DNA of 33,420 bases from Burkholderiales bacterium. Lineage in GTDB: Bacteria; Pseudomonadota; Gammaproteobacteria; Burkholderiales; SG8-39. A program made the translations under genes and the position numbers. This document shows positions 26,001 through 33,420 of this stretch, piece by piece (the first letter of the stretch is position 1; every line of letters begins with the position of its first letter). Location: positions 1 through 33,420 of the forward strand of contig JADLES010000220.1 in NCBI GenBank assembly GCA_020845995.1, given 5' to 3'. The notes below the pieces were generated by a model. The model was not told the DNA's origin and made no database searches. It worked only from the letters and a program-made list of their open reading frames with translations.

Positions 26001-28879
26001 GCGAGCGCGTCCGAAACGATACCGCTCACGCGGCTGCGGAAGGCGTCGGCGGAGAAGTGCTTGAGCTTCGCCGGCACTCCCTTGGGGACGGCCAGCGTGC
26101 GCCCGATGCCGCGGCGCACCTGCTCGGCGTCGGAAGGGTCCACCAGTTCGCCCAGGTCGCCCTCGAGGAGCGCCTCGCGGCTGCCGTCCGTGGCGCTGCC
26201 CATGGTGGGCACGCCGCAGGCGAGTGCCTCCAGGTAGACGATGCCGAACCCCTCCCCGAGGCTCGGCATCACGTAGGCGTCGGCCAGGCGGTAGTACTCG
26301 GCCTTCCGCGCTTCGGGCACGAAGCCGGCGAACACCACGCGCTCGCCCACGCCGAGGGCCCGCGCCTTTTCCTCCAGGCGATGGCGGTCGGGGCCGTCCC
26401 CGCAAACCAGGTAGACGATGTTCGGCATGTCGCGCGCGAGCGCAGGCAGGGCCTCTATAACTTCGTCGAACCCTTTGTAGCGCTCCGCGCTCGCGAGGCG
26501 ACCTAGTGTCATGATCACAGTGCGCCCCTCCAGGCCGAGCGCGCGTGCGAGATCAGCAGGCTTGGGCCCCGGCGTGAACCTCGCTAGATCAACGCAATTT
26601 GGCAGCACGCGAAAGCGTTCCGCGTCGGCGTGCGTCCACGCACCAAAACGCGAAAGGGTCAGTTTGCTCACGCCCACGACACGGTCGACCGAGCGCAGGG
26701 TCGCGCGCACGAACGCGCTGGGATGCGGGGACCATGCGTCGATGCCGTGGACGACAAGCAGCAGGCGCGCGCGCTTTAGCCACGCGAGAAAGCCGGACAG
26801 CGCGAGAAGGTTAATGTGCCCGGCAAACACGAGATCCACCGGCCCGCGCCAGGCCTCGCGCAGGGCCCAGAGCACGGAGTGCAGCTTGCCGCCCGCCGCC
26901 TGCTCGCGGAAGTGCACCCGGCGCGGTATCGAGCCCGGGCGCTCGTCGAGCCGGCGCGGAATGGCGACGACTTCCGAGCATTCCGGCATCTCCGCTACCG
27001 CGGACAGGAGGTCGCGGTTGAATTTCGCGATGCCGCCGTAACCGCCAAAGGCGTCCGTGACGAGCGCCAGGGCGCGAAACTGCCGCGGCTGGCGAGGAAG
27101 GATCCTACGCGCCCAGCCACGCAGGCCGCGCACTGTGGCTCGGCGGACGCGCGGATCACCTGCAGTCCACTCGCGCACCGGGAATGCGAAACCGGTCTTC
27201 GTCCTGGCGACGATGTCGCCCGGTAGCATCGCGGCGCCCGTCGTAGCCGCGTCCGCCTTGCGCGGTGGCGCCTCTGACACGATCCAGGGGGCCAGGCCGC
27301 GAAACAGCGTGGCATCCACGAACGGCAAGCGTATTTCCACCGAATGCGCCATGCCCGCCCAGTCCGCGTCGCGCAGCAGCTGGTTGCTCATGTACCAGGA
27401 CATTTCCAGCGCCGCGACGCGCGCGTGTTCCGACCGGAGACCGCGCAGGGTTTCCGCGACCGCAGGCAGCGTGCGCAGGCGCTCGAGCCCTACATGCACC
27501 GTGACCGGGTCGAGCACTGCACCGAGTTCCCACGGCATGTACAAAGCTCGCCGCAAGAGGTAGGCGCCTTCGAAGCTGCCGCCATACTCGAGCAGGCCGG
27601 CATATTTCGGCGAGGCCCATGCCGACAGCAGCGGGGCGAGGAGCGCGCGCCCCAATCCGCCCAAGAGCTGCATGGCGCGCCCACCCGGTACCAGCTTCGC
27701 GATGCGCGGCACGTCGGCAAAGCTCGGATAGCCGCCGAAGATCTCATCGCCGCCGAGCCCGGACAAGGCGACCTTGATCCCGGCGCGCGCCGCCGCCTGG
27801 CAGACGAAGTAGGTGTTCACGCCGTCCGTCGTCGGCTGGTCCATCGCGCCCAGGATCGACTCGATCTCCCCGATGAAATCCTCGCTCGAAATCCAGTGCG
27901 TCTTGTGGCGCGTGCGCAGCACCGCGGCAGTGTGCTCGGCCAGCGGCACCTCGTCGTCGAGCCGGCCGCGATATTCCGAGAAGCCGAGCGTCAGGGTGCG
28001 AAGCGATGCCTGCTCCCGGCGCGCGGCGAGATGCGTGACCAGCGTCGAATCGATCCCGGAGGACAGGAACACACCGACCGGCACGTCCGAGACCATGTGA
28101 TGCTGGACGGCGTCGAGGAGCGCCTCTCCGAGCGCGGAACGGTCCTGCGAGCGGAAAGGCCGCGCCTCGTCCTGCGCGCGCGCGAGCTCCTCACGCACGC
28201 TGAAATACGCGACATGCTCACGCACCCGCCCGACCTGCGCGATCATCGTGCTGCCCGGCGGTAGCGCCCTGATTTCGCGGTAGAGGGTGAAGGGTTCCGG
28301 CACGCAACCCCAGAGCAGAAATCCGGTGGAACCCGCGGGCTCGGGCGCCGCGTTGACAGCGCCACCCTTCAGCAGCGCCTTGACCTGCGAGGCGAAGCGC
28401 AGCGCAGATCCGTCATCGGCGTAGTAGAGAGGCTTGATGCCGAAGGGGTCGCGCGCCAGGAAGAGCGCACGCTCGCGTGCATCCCAGATGCCGAAGGCGA
28501 ACATGCCGCGCAGCGCGTGCACCATCGCCACGCCGCGGTCGGCGTAGAGATGGAGCAGGACTTCGGTGTCGGACTGGGAGCGGAACACGTAACCCTTGTC
28601 TTCCAATTCGCGCCGAAGCTTCCGGTAGTTGTAGATCTCGCCGTTGTATGTGATGGTGAGGCGCCCGTCGGCGGTGGCCATGGGCTGTGCGCCGGTTTCG
28701 CTCAGGTCGATGATCGCGAGGCGACGGTGCCCGAGGCCAACGCGGCGATCGGGCGAGATCCACAGCCCCGCGCCATCCGGGCCGCGCTTGACCATGTGCT
28801 CGCGGGTGCGCAGCAATTCGGCTTCATCGACCGGTGGCGCGGCATCCGCGTAAGCGAAGATGCCATTGATGCCGCACAT
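25997..28879 (-). CDS. Asparagine synthase (AsnB-type amidotransferase) fused to a GT4 glycosyltransferase
   Basis: A single 960-residue frame with two complete enzymes. Residues 1 to about 590 are an AsnB-type glutamine-hydrolysing synthetase: nucleophile Cys2 in [15 protein letters not shown] and SDTE in the glutaminase, then the ATP-pyrophosphatase loop [22 protein letters not shown] and [13 protein letters not shown]. From about residue 600, [19 protein letters not shown] begins a GT4 glycosyltransferase with [19 protein letters not shown] and the E-x7-E motif [14 protein letters not shown]. In polysaccharide loci AsnB-like enzymes can amidate uronic acid carboxyls. ATG 28879 follows the decarboxylase stop by 3 bases. 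No start codon suits a separate GT at the junction, so the fusion looks real. Confidence 0.9.
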   Translation of the reverse strand: MCGINGIFAYADAAPPVDEAELLRTREHMVKRGPDGAGLWISPDRRVGLGHRRLAIIDLSETGAQPMATADGRLTITYNGEIYNYRKLRRELEDKGYVFRSQSDTEVLLHLYADRGVAMVHALRGMFAFGIWDARERALFLARDPFGIKPLYYADDGSALRFASQVKALLKGGAVNAAPEPAGSTGFLLWGCVPEPFTLYREIRALPPGSTMIAQVGRVREHVAYFSVREELARAQDEARPFRSQDRSALGEALLDAVQHHMVSDVPVGVFLSSGIDSTLVTHLAARREQASLRTLTLGFSEYRGRLDDEVPLAEHTAAVLRTRHKTHWISSEDFIGEIESILGAMDQPTTDGVNTYFVCQAAARAGIKVALSGLGGDEIFGGYPSFADVPRIAKLVPGGRAMQLLGGLGRALLAPLLSAWASPKYAGLLEYGGSFEGAYLLRRALYMPWELGAVLDPVTVHVGLERLRTLPAVAETLRGLRSEHARVAALEMSWYMSNQLLRDADWAGMAHSVEIRLPFVDATLFRGLAPWIVSEAPPRKADAATTGAAMLPGDIVARTKTGFAFPVREWTAGDPRVRRATVRGLRGWARRILPRQPRQFRALALVTDAFGGYGGIAKFNRDLLSAVAEMPECSEVVAIPRRLDERPGSIPRRVHFREQAAGGKLHSVLWALREAWRGPVDLVFAGHINLLALSGFLAWLKRARLLLVVHGIDAWSPHPSAFVRATLRSVDRVVGVSKLTLSRFGAWTHADAERFRVLPNCVDLARFTPGPKPADLARALGLEGRTVIMTLGRLASAERYKGFDEVIEALPALARDMPNIVYLVCGDGPDRHRLEEKARALGVGERVVFAGFVPEARKAEYYRLADAYVMPSLGEGFGIVYLEALACGVPTMGSATDGSREALLEGDLGELVDPSDAEQVRRGIGRTLAVPKGVPAKLKHFSADAFRSRVSGIVSDALA

Positions 28880-28882
28880 CGT

Positions 28883-29845
28883 TCAGGCCCTGCCGGATTC
28901 GCCGGCGCGAAAGTAGGCGATGGTCTTCTTCAGGCCCGCATCCAGCGCGACCGAAGGTTGCCACGCGAGCTGCCGCCGGGCGAGCGCGATGTCCGGCTGC
29001 CGCTGCTTCGGGTCGTCCTTCGGCAGCTTCTTTCTCACGACGCGTGACTTTGAGCGCGTGAGCGCAACGACCTTCTGCGCGAGCTCCAGGATGGTGAATT
29101 CTCCCGGGTTGCCGAGGTTCACCGGCCCGGTGACGCTGTCCTTGGTGGCCATCAGTCGGATCAGCCCTTCGACCAGGTCATCCACATAGCAGAACGAGCG
29201 CGTCTGGGAACCGTCGCCGTATACGGTGATCGGCTCGCCTTTCAAGGCCTGGACGACGAAATTGGACACCACGCGCCCGTCGTTCGGGTGCATGCGCGGG
29301 CCATAGGTGTTGAAAATGCGCGCCACCTTTATGCGCAGGCGGTGCTGGCGGTGGTAGTCGAAGAAGAGCGTCTCTGCGCAGCGCTTTCCTTCATCGTAGC
29401 AAGCTCGCAGGCCGATCGGGTTCACGTGGCCCCAGTATGTTTCGCGCTGCGGGTGCACCTGCGGGTCGCCGTAGACTTCGCTCGTCGAGGCCTGAAGGAT
29501 CTTCGCCTTCAGCCGCTTGGCGAGCCCCAGCATGTTGATCGCGCCGTGCACGCTGGTCTTGGTGGTCTGCACCGGGTCGTGCTGATAGTGGATCGGCGCC
29601 GCCGGGCAGGCGAGGTTGTAAATCTCGTCCACTTCAACGAAGAGCGGAAAGGTCACGTCGTGCCGCATGAGCTCGAAGTGCGGGCTGCGCATGAGGTGCG
29701 CGATGTTGTCCTTGGTGCCGGTGAAGAAGTTGTCCACGCAGAGCACGTCGTTGCCCTCGGCGATCAGCCGCTCGCACAGGTGCGAGCCGATGAAGCCGGC
29801 GCCGCCGGTGACGAGGACGCGCTTGCGGATGCTGTAGGTTCTCAT
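28883..29845 (-). CDS. UDP-glucuronate decarboxylase (UDP-xylose synthase-like SDR)
   Basis: A 320-residue extended SDR that should convert UDP-glucuronate to UDP-xylose, a nucleotide-sugar supply step in the cytoplasm. The NAD-binding motif is [19 protein letters not shown]; then [42 protein letters not shown] with the conserved Glu, and [11 protein letters not shown] with the Y-x-x-x-K catalytic pair. [20 protein letters not shown] is diagnostic for this family. Length fits bacterial UXS proteins. ATG 29845 overlaps the stop of the truncated hepT as ATGA. A damaged copy of its first codons lies at 30494-30601. RmlB-like dehydratases are the main alternative, less likely. Confidence 0.9.
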   Translation of the reverse strand: MRTYSIRKRVLVTGGAGFIGSHLCERLIAEGNDVLCVDNFFTGTKDNIAHLMRSPHFELMRHDVTFPLFVEVDEIYNLACPAAPIHYQHDPVQTTKTSVHGAINMLGLAKRLKAKILQASTSEVYGDPQVHPQRETYWGHVNPIGLRACYDEGKRCAETLFFDYHRQHRLRIKVARIFNTYGPRMHPNDGRVVSNFVVQALKGEPITVYGDGSQTRSFCYVDDLVEGLIRLMATKDSVTGPVNLGNPGEFTILELAQKVVALTRSKSRVVRKKLPKDDPKQRQPDIALARRQLAWQPSVALDAGLKKTIAYFRAGESGRA

Positions 29846-30081
29846 TCAGAGTCGCCGCCAATCCTGCCAGCGCCTTCCAATACCGCGGGCATCCTCTCAA
29901 GCAGGCTCGGAAGCGGCTTTGTCGCAACCTCGCCGACGATGAGAAGACTCAGGATGACCGCCTGCTGGGTACGCTTGTCGGCAAGGAAATCCTGTTTGCG
30001 CTGGCCCTCGACAAAAGAACAAGCGTCAGTTGCCGCTTGCCGGATAGGGTCGAGATAGTCCGGCAGGCGGCGCTCGGTCAT
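29842..30081 (-). pseudogene. hepT: HepT-like toxin with an internal deletion removing the RNase motif
   Basis: A 79-residue remnant of a HepT/DUF86 toxin, normally about 110-125 residues. The first half is recognisable (RLPDYLDPIRQAATDACSF, KRTQQAVILSLLIVGE), and the end (PLPSLLERMPAV) looks like the family C-terminus. Between VATK and PLPSLL about 45 residues are missing in frame, including the R-x4-6-H-x-Y motif that provides both RNase activity and the tyrosine AMPylated by MntA. I infer that it cannot act as a toxin. ATG 30081 overlaps the mntA stop as ATGA and its own stop overlaps the decarboxylase start, so it may still be translated. Confidence 0.75.
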
Positions 30082-30368
30082 ACCGGGCGAGCCTCGGCAA
30101 GCACTTGATGACGAAACTTCAACGGTAGATCGCCAGGGGTAACCACGTCGACCGGCACGCCAAGCAACCGTTCCAGCTCAACTTGCAAGCCCCCCAGGTC
30201 AAACAAGGTCGCGCCAGGCAGTGCATCTACCAGCAGGTCCAGATCGCTGCCATCTTTGTCCGTGCCGTGAAGCACCGACCCAAAAACACGCGGGTTGACC
30301 GTGCGAAAGCGTCTGGCCGCTTTACGCACAGCGTCATGTCTTTCAGCGAGGGCGATCGAAGGTTTCAC
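30078..30368 (-). CDS. mntA: MntA-type nucleotidyltransferase antitoxin
   Basis: A small nucleotidyltransferase of 96 residues, the MNT-domain antitoxin of the MntA/HepT (type VII) toxin-antitoxin system. It detoxifies HepT by AMPylating a tyrosine. The catalytic G-S-x10-D-x-D motif is intact in FGSVLHGTDKDGSDLDLLVD, followed by LFDLGGLQVELERLLGVPVD and a C-terminal LPLKFRHQVLAEARPV. GTG 30368 is used because it gives a family-like N-terminus (KPSIALAERHDA); TTG 30392, which overlaps the upstream relic stop, is the alternative. The partner HepT is broken, so this antitoxin probably has nothing left to neutralise. Confidence 0.85.
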   Translation of the reverse strand: MKPSIALAERHDAVRKAARRFRTVNPRVFGSVLHGTDKDGSDLDLLVDALPGATLFDLGGLQVELERLLGVPVDVVTPGDLPLKFRHQVLAEARPV

Positions 30369-30388
30369 AGGTGATGAATATTCAGGCG

Positions 30389-30484
30389 TCAATCCGTATC
30401 GCGCGACCCCTGGCCGAATTCGTCCTGCGCCCGGTGAAGGCTGGCGAACACGGATTCGGGTACCTGCAACACCAATTGCGTCAT
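30389..30484 (-). pseudogene. 5' fragment of a UPF0175-like antitoxin gene
   Basis: A 31-residue frame with a good ribosome site (AGGAG about 6 bases before the ATG at 30484). It reads MTQLVLQVPESVFASLHRA and continues QDEFGQ, which resembles the first 25 residues of UPF0175-type small antitoxins. The conserved EFG(R/Q)-x-x-R-x-A-A-A part is then lost and the frame ends in a stop just before mntA. I take it for a truncated relic; it is short, so the family call is tentative. Confidence 0.45.
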
Positions 30485-30493
30485 GCGTTTCTC

Positions 30494-30601
30494 CTACTTG
30501 AACCAGGATGCGTTTTCTGGCCGGGTATTCTCAATCAAATGCGCGACGTTGTCCTTCATGCCGGTCCTCAGCGCGCGCTGGCGGATGCTATAGGTTCGCA
30601 T
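30494..30601 (-). pseudogene. Damaged second copy of the start of the UDP-glucuronate decarboxylase gene
   Basis: A 35-codon frame begins MRTYSIRQRALRTG and continues MKDNVAHLIEN. The intact decarboxylase at 28883-29845 begins [14 protein letters not shown] and, 29 codons later, continues [11 protein letters not shown]. The relic therefore equals the gene start with codons 15-43 removed. In the intact gene the missing piece is bounded by two ACCGGC hexamers (Thr-Gly at codons 13-14 and 42-43), and the relic keeps one. Third-base and amino acid differences show that the copies have diverged. After IEN the sequence no longer matches and stops at TAG. Confidence 0.7.
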
Positions 30602-30609
30602 GGGCACAC

Positions 30610-30705
30610 TCAAAGCAATACGCAGCCAGGCAGACCGCGCGCCGCTCGGTCGAACGCGATCGTCGCATCGCAATGCCGCCCGTTCCTGGCGAATATCAGG
30701 CAGTC
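30610..30705 (-). pseudogene. C-terminal remnant of a PIN-domain (VapC-like) toxin
   Basis: The last 31 codons of a PIN-domain toxin, with no start. DCLIFARNGRH is followed by CDATIAFDRAARGLPG and a stop. This matches the C-terminal end of VapC-like proteins, which have an acidic residue in a DxLI segment and the final metal-binding Asp in a TFDRAA-type segment. Its frame overlaps the end of the AbrB-like relic, the usual antitoxin-toxin order, but nearly the whole N-terminal PIN domain is missing. Confidence 0.55.
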
Positions 30706-30887
30706 GGGAATTCGGCGCCGCCGGATGCGAACATGCCGAGCGCGTCCTCGACCTCGCCGGCGCCTTCAATGTCGAAGGCGGCGTTGCCGTTCGAGAGCAG
30801 GTGAAATTCGATCCGCTCACCTGGATTGAGCCCCAGTCCCTTGCGGATGTCGAAAGGGATCGTGGTCTCATTCCGGTTCCTTACAAA
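30696..30887 (-). pseudogene. AbrB-like (SpoVT-AbrB) antitoxin relic lacking a start codon
   Basis: An open stretch of 63 codons reads TTIPFDIRKGLGLNPGERIE and then FHLLSNGNAAFDIEGAGEVE before ending GAEFPTA. The TIP-x-x-IR-x-x-LGL-x-PG pattern is the swapped-hairpin AbrB DNA-binding domain. A stop at 30888-30890 precedes the frame and no ATG, GTG or TTG lies before the domain. An ATG at 30891 is out of frame and ends after seven codons, so a frameshift or deletion near the start is likely. Probably the antitoxin partner of the PIN relic that follows. Confidence 0.6.
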
Positions 30888-30924
30888 TCATGAAAATGCA
30901 ATAAACCATGGTAACAAGGAACCG
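30874..30924. repeat. 9-bp inverted repeat around the broken start of the AbrB relic
   Basis: CGGTTCCTT at 30874-30882 and its exact reverse complement AAGGAACCG at 30916-30924 are separated by 33 bases. The pair lies just downstream of the ATPase stop and spans the damaged 5' end of the AbrB relic. It could be an old operator, a weak stem or chance. Confidence 0.3.
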
Positions 30925-30938
30925 CCGCGCGGGGCAAT

Positions 30939-32267
30939 TCAGGCTCTTGAGTTCCCTTGCAGCAACCAATCGCAAGCCGCGTGCACGGTGATTTTCGCCG
31001 GAATGTCGTGGGCTGCCGGGATGTCGAGGCTGACGAGGTGAAGGCCGGCGCGCGGATATTGCCGGGCTGCCTCCAGCAGCGCCCGCGTTTCCCGCTCGCG
31101 GGTGGCGGGGTCATCGAGGCTGGCGCAGACCTGGATGAGTTCTTCCTTGCCTGCGGGGTAGCGGGCCAGGAAGTCCACTTCGTGCCCGTGCGCCGTGCGC
31201 ACGTAGCCCGTCTCGGCGCCGCGCCGGTCCAGTTCCAGCAGCACGCAGGTTTCCAGGGCGTGGCCGAGGTTGGCCTTGGCGGCGCGGTCGAAAAGCGGAA
31301 TCAAGCCGGGGTCGATGGGATAAACCTTGCGCGGGTTGACCATGCGCCGGCGCTCGGAATCGGCGGCGATCGAGACCATGCGCACCAGAAAAGCGTCTTC
31401 CAGGTACCCCAGGTAGCTGTGCAGGGTGTCCTTGGCGACGGCAATACCCTGGGATTTGAGGTCGCCGTGAAACCTGTTGACGCTGAACGACCCCGCGGCA
31501 TTGCCAAGCAGCTGACGCACCATCCAGCGCAAGGCCACGGGATGGGAAACGGCATGGCGTTCAACGACATCGCGCAGCAAGGCCACGTCGACATCGCCGC
31601 GCAGCAGTTCGTAGCGGTCGCGCGGTTTCAGCCCCTGGGCCTCGGGGAATCCGCCTGCCGCAAGGTAGCCCCACAGGTCTTTTTCCAGGGCGGAACGCTG
31701 GGCCTTGGTCAGGCGGCCGGCGGCTTCGCCAGGCTCGCGCCGGTGATGGCGCAGGTGTTCGCGAAAACTGAAGGGATACACCACCGCCTCCACCCCCCGG
31801 CCGCGCATGCTGGAGGCGACTTCGCGCGAGAGCAGGCGGGCCGAGGAGCCCGAGAGGAACAGGTCGATCTGCTCGCTGTCGAGCAGGCGGCGGGCGAAGC
31901 TTTCCCACCCAGGAACGACCTGGATTTCGTCGAGAAAAAAGCTGGCGCGCCGCCGGTCGCGCCATTCCGGGTTGAGGCGGTAGTACTCTTCCACCACCAG
32001 GTTGAGATCACGGGCGGTCATGCCGGCCAGGCGTTCGTCTTCGAAGCTGAAATACAGCAGCCCCTGCCGGCCGGTTCCCCTGGCCAGGCGATCCGCCAGC
32101 AACTGCCAGAGCAGCGTCGTCTTGCCGGCCCGCCGCATGCCGATGACGGCAAGCGCCTTGCGGGGAACGGCGGGCAGCCGCACGTTCCGGCGCGTGAACG
32201 CGGGCGGAGGCGCCGCCAGGGCGTCGACGATCTTTTGCCGGACGATCTCGCGCAGTTGACTTTCCAT
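30939..32267 (-). CDS. AAA ATPase with C-terminal DUF4143
   Basis: A 442-residue ATPase of the AAA_14/DUF4143 type. Walker A is GMRRAGKTTLLWQLL at about residues 43-57, Walker B is RASFFLDEIQVVPGWE, and LFLSGSSARLLSRE is a sensor-1-like strand. The C-terminal DUF4143 has GYVRTAHGHEVDFLARYPAG, the acidic H-x-x-E-V-D-F segment of its nuclease-like fold. These ATPases are widespread and mobile; their cellular role is poorly known and is not specific to polysaccharide synthesis. ATG 32267 is chosen because a longer frame would read through the inverted repeat upstream. The gene is separated from galE by 75 bases and probably has its own promoter. It looks like an accessory insertion. Confidence 0.87.
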   Translation of the reverse strand: MESQLREIVRQKIVDALAAPPPAFTRRNVRLPAVPRKALAVIGMRRAGKTTLLWQLLADRLARGTGRQGLLYFSFEDERLAGMTARDLNLVVEEYYRLNPEWRDRRRASFFLDEIQVVPGWESFARRLLDSEQIDLFLSGSSARLLSREVASSMRGRGVEAVVYPFSFREHLRHHRREPGEAAGRLTKAQRSALEKDLWGYLAAGGFPEAQGLKPRDRYELLRGDVDVALLRDVVERHAVSHPVALRWMVRQLLGNAAGSFSVNRFHGDLKSQGIAVAKDTLHSYLGYLEDAFLVRMVSIAADSERRRMVNPRKVYPIDPGLIPLFDRAAKANLGHALETCVLLELDRRGAETGYVRTAHGHEVDFLARYPAGKEELIQVCASLDDPATRERETRALLEAARQYPRAGLHLVSLDIPAAHDIPAKITVHAACDWLLQGNSRA

Positions 32268-32275
32268 GGAGGACC

Positions 32276-32302
32276 TTTTATACGGATATCGTCCGTATAA
32301 AA
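32276..32302. promoter_or_regulatory. Perfect 11-bp inverted repeat in the leader of the DUF4143 ATPase
   Basis: TTTTATACGGA (32276-32286) and TCCGTATAAAA (32292-32302) are exact reverse complements separated by five bases, TATCG. The element starts 9 bases upstream of the ATPase ATG and is AT-rich against a GC-rich background. Its symmetry and place suggest an operator or promoter site for the ATPase gene, possibly autoregulatory. It has no long T-run, so it is unlikely to be a terminator. I saw no second copy in the window. Confidence 0.6.
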
Positions 32303-32342
32303 AGGACAAGTTTGGGGAGCTGGGTCGGCGTGCGCGACCCGC

Positions 32343-33338
32343 TCAGCGAGCTGAAGACCGCTGCCAGCGCCATGCGGTGGCGAGGATGGCCTCGAGATCC
32401 CGATTGCCTGGTTTCCAGCCAAGCTTGCGGCGCGCCAGGCCCGCGTTCGCGACCAGCGCCGGCGGGTCGCCGGAGCGGCGCGGGCCCATGCGCACGGGGA
32501 TCTTCCGGCCCGCGACGCGCTCGGCGGCGGCGATCACCTCGCGCACCGTGAAGCCGGCGCCATTGCCCAGGTTGAAGGCGGCGGCGCCGGCGTGTTTCGC
32601 CAGGTAGCCAAGCGCCAGGACATGCGCATCGGCGAGATCCGAGACGTGCACGTAGTCGCGGATGCAGGTGCCGTCGCGCGTGGGGTAGTCGGCGCCGTGG
32701 ATCGTCAGCCTGCTGCGCAAGCCGGCGGCGGCTTCGAGCGCGAGCGGAACCAGGTGCGTTTCCGGCTCGTGCGCTTCGCCCGTTTCGCCCTCGGGATCGG
32801 CCCCCGCCGCGTTGAAGTAGCGCAGCGACACCGAGCGCAGGCCGTACGCGGATGCGGAATCCGCGAGCATCTGCTCGACCATCTGCTTGGAGCGGCCGTA
32901 GGGGTTGACCGGGGCCTGCGGATGGTTTTCCGGGATCGGGACCCGTTTCGGCGCGCCGTAGACGGCGCAGGTGCTGGAGAACACGATCCGGCCTACCCCC
33001 GCATCGCGCATCGCCTGAAGCAGGTTGGCCGTCCCTCCCACGTTGTTGCGGTAGTAGCGCAAGGGGTCCGCCACCGACTCGCCCACGTAGGCGAGCGCGG
33101 CGAAGTGCAGGACGGCGATCGGACGGTGCTTCTTGAGGGCCGCGACGATGCGCGCGAAATCGAGCAGGTCGCCGCGCTCAAGCGGCCCCCATTTCACTGC
33201 CCAGGCCTGGCCGCGGCTGAGGTTGTCGAAGGTGACGGGCAGGTAGCCCGCGCGCGCGAGCGCCTTGCAGGCATGGCTGCCGACATAGCCGGCACCGCCG
33301 GTGACGAGCACTATCTTGCGCCGGCCGGATATCTTCAT
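32343..33338 (-). CDS. galE: UDP-glucose 4-epimerase
   Basis: A 331-residue extended SDR that interconverts UDP-glucose and UDP-galactose. The NAD-binding motif is [19 protein letters not shown], followed by FDNLSRGQAWAVKWGPLERG, LHFAALAYVGESV, the catalytic Ser/Thr region SSTCAVYGAP and YGRSKQMVEQML with the Y-x-x-x-K pair. RYFNAAGADPEG and the C-terminal RRSGDPPALVANAGLAR are typical for GalE. ATG 33338 is used; a TTG 24 bases upstream (33362) would overlap the PIN tail. It presumably supplies UDP-galactose or a related sugar to the locus. Length is as expected. Confidence 0.93.
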   Translation of the reverse strand: MKISGRRKIVLVTGGAGYVGSHACKALARAGYLPVTFDNLSRGQAWAVKWGPLERGDLLDFARIVAALKKHRPIAVLHFAALAYVGESVADPLRYYRNNVGGTANLLQAMRDAGVGRIVFSSTCAVYGAPKRVPIPENHPQAPVNPYGRSKQMVEQMLADSASAYGLRSVSLRYFNAAGADPEGETGEAHEPETHLVPLALEAAAGLRSRLTIHGADYPTRDGTCIRDYVHVSDLADAHVLALGYLAKHAGAAAFNLGNGAGFTVREVIAAAERVAGRKIPVRMGPRRSGDPPALVANAGLARRKLGWKPGNRDLEAILATAWRWQRSSAR

Positions 33339-33348
33339 GGCGAAGCGA

Positions 33349-33420
33349 TTACCCGATTGCAAAGCGTTTTACCCCTGCCTTCGTGGCCGCTTTCTGCAAA
33401 TCCTCATCGAGAGTCGCCAG
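33349..33420 (-). CDS. C-terminal end of a PIN-domain toxin (partial, continues past the right edge)
   Basis: The last 23 codons of a minus-strand gene enter from the right edge and end in TAA at 33349, 10 bases before galE. The visible sequence LATLDEDLQKAATKAGVKRF matches the end of PIN-domain VapC-like toxins, where T-L-D carries the last metal-binding aspartate and is followed by an alpha helix with AA and AGV. Too little is visible to judge whether the gene is intact. Confidence 0.55.
   Translation of the reverse strand: MATLDEDLQKAATKAGVKRFAIG

Noticed and set aside
30957..32300. Long plus-strand open frame of about 447 codons opposite the DUF4143 ATPase
   Set aside because: It is the complement of a gene with clear Walker motifs, has no domain features, and is explained by GC-rich codon bias.

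Overview
The window is a dense surface-polysaccharide biosynthesis locus from a high-GC Gram-negative bacterium, most likely a betaproteobacterium. That assignment is inferred from the GC-rich codon use, the Wzm/Wzt export pair and the protein families; no rRNA or other taxonomic marker is present. Nearly every gene is on the minus strand, so transcription runs from the right edge to the left.

Right edge (about 30.4-33.4 kb): the tail of a PIN-type toxin gene, galE (UDP-glucose 4-epimerase) and a DUF4143 AAA ATPase with a strong inverted repeat in its leader. Next comes about 550 bp of gene relics: an AbrB-like antitoxin without a start, the last 31 codons of a PIN toxin, an internally deleted copy of the start of the neighbouring UDP-glucuronate decarboxylase gene, and the start of a UPF0175-type antitoxin gene. 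These lead into a MntA/HepT toxin-antitoxin pair whose HepT lacks its RNase motif.

Main operon (10.1-29.8 kb): UDP-glucuronate decarboxylase, an asparagine synthase fused to a GT4 glycosyltransferase, a tyvelose-epimerase-like SDR, the ABC exporter (permease Wzm, ATPase Wzt with a C-terminal substrate domain), two FkbM methyltransferases, a GT11 fucosyltransferase-like enzyme, a membrane O-acyltransferase, a hexapeptide-repeat acetyltransferase, a GT2, an unassigned glycosyltransferase-like protein, a GT4-like protein, a second SDR epimerase, a methyltransferase, a GT4, another methyltransferase and a GT4-like protein. Most junctions are ATGA, GTGA or TTGA four-base overlaps, so the operon is probably translationally coupled.

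Left operon (1-8.9 kb): a polytopic Wzy-like polymerase candidate, a GT4, a GT4 fused to a polysaccharide pyruvyl transferase, a methyltransferase, two more GT4 enzymes and a WaaE-like GT2 cut by the window edge. A single plus-strand methyltransferase with an N-terminal zinc ribbon (9.0-9.9 kb) separates the two operons.

Together the genes could build and export a complex, decorated glycan: about a dozen glycosyltransferase domains, six methyltransferases, two acyltransferases, one pyruvyl transferase and one amidotransferase. UDP-xylose and UDP-galactose supply may come from the decarboxylase and GalE. No initiating sugar-phosphate transferase, Wzx flippase or chain-length regulator is seen, so those functions must lie outside the window or be absent. 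I saw no tRNA, rRNA, CRISPR array or complete insertion sequence.
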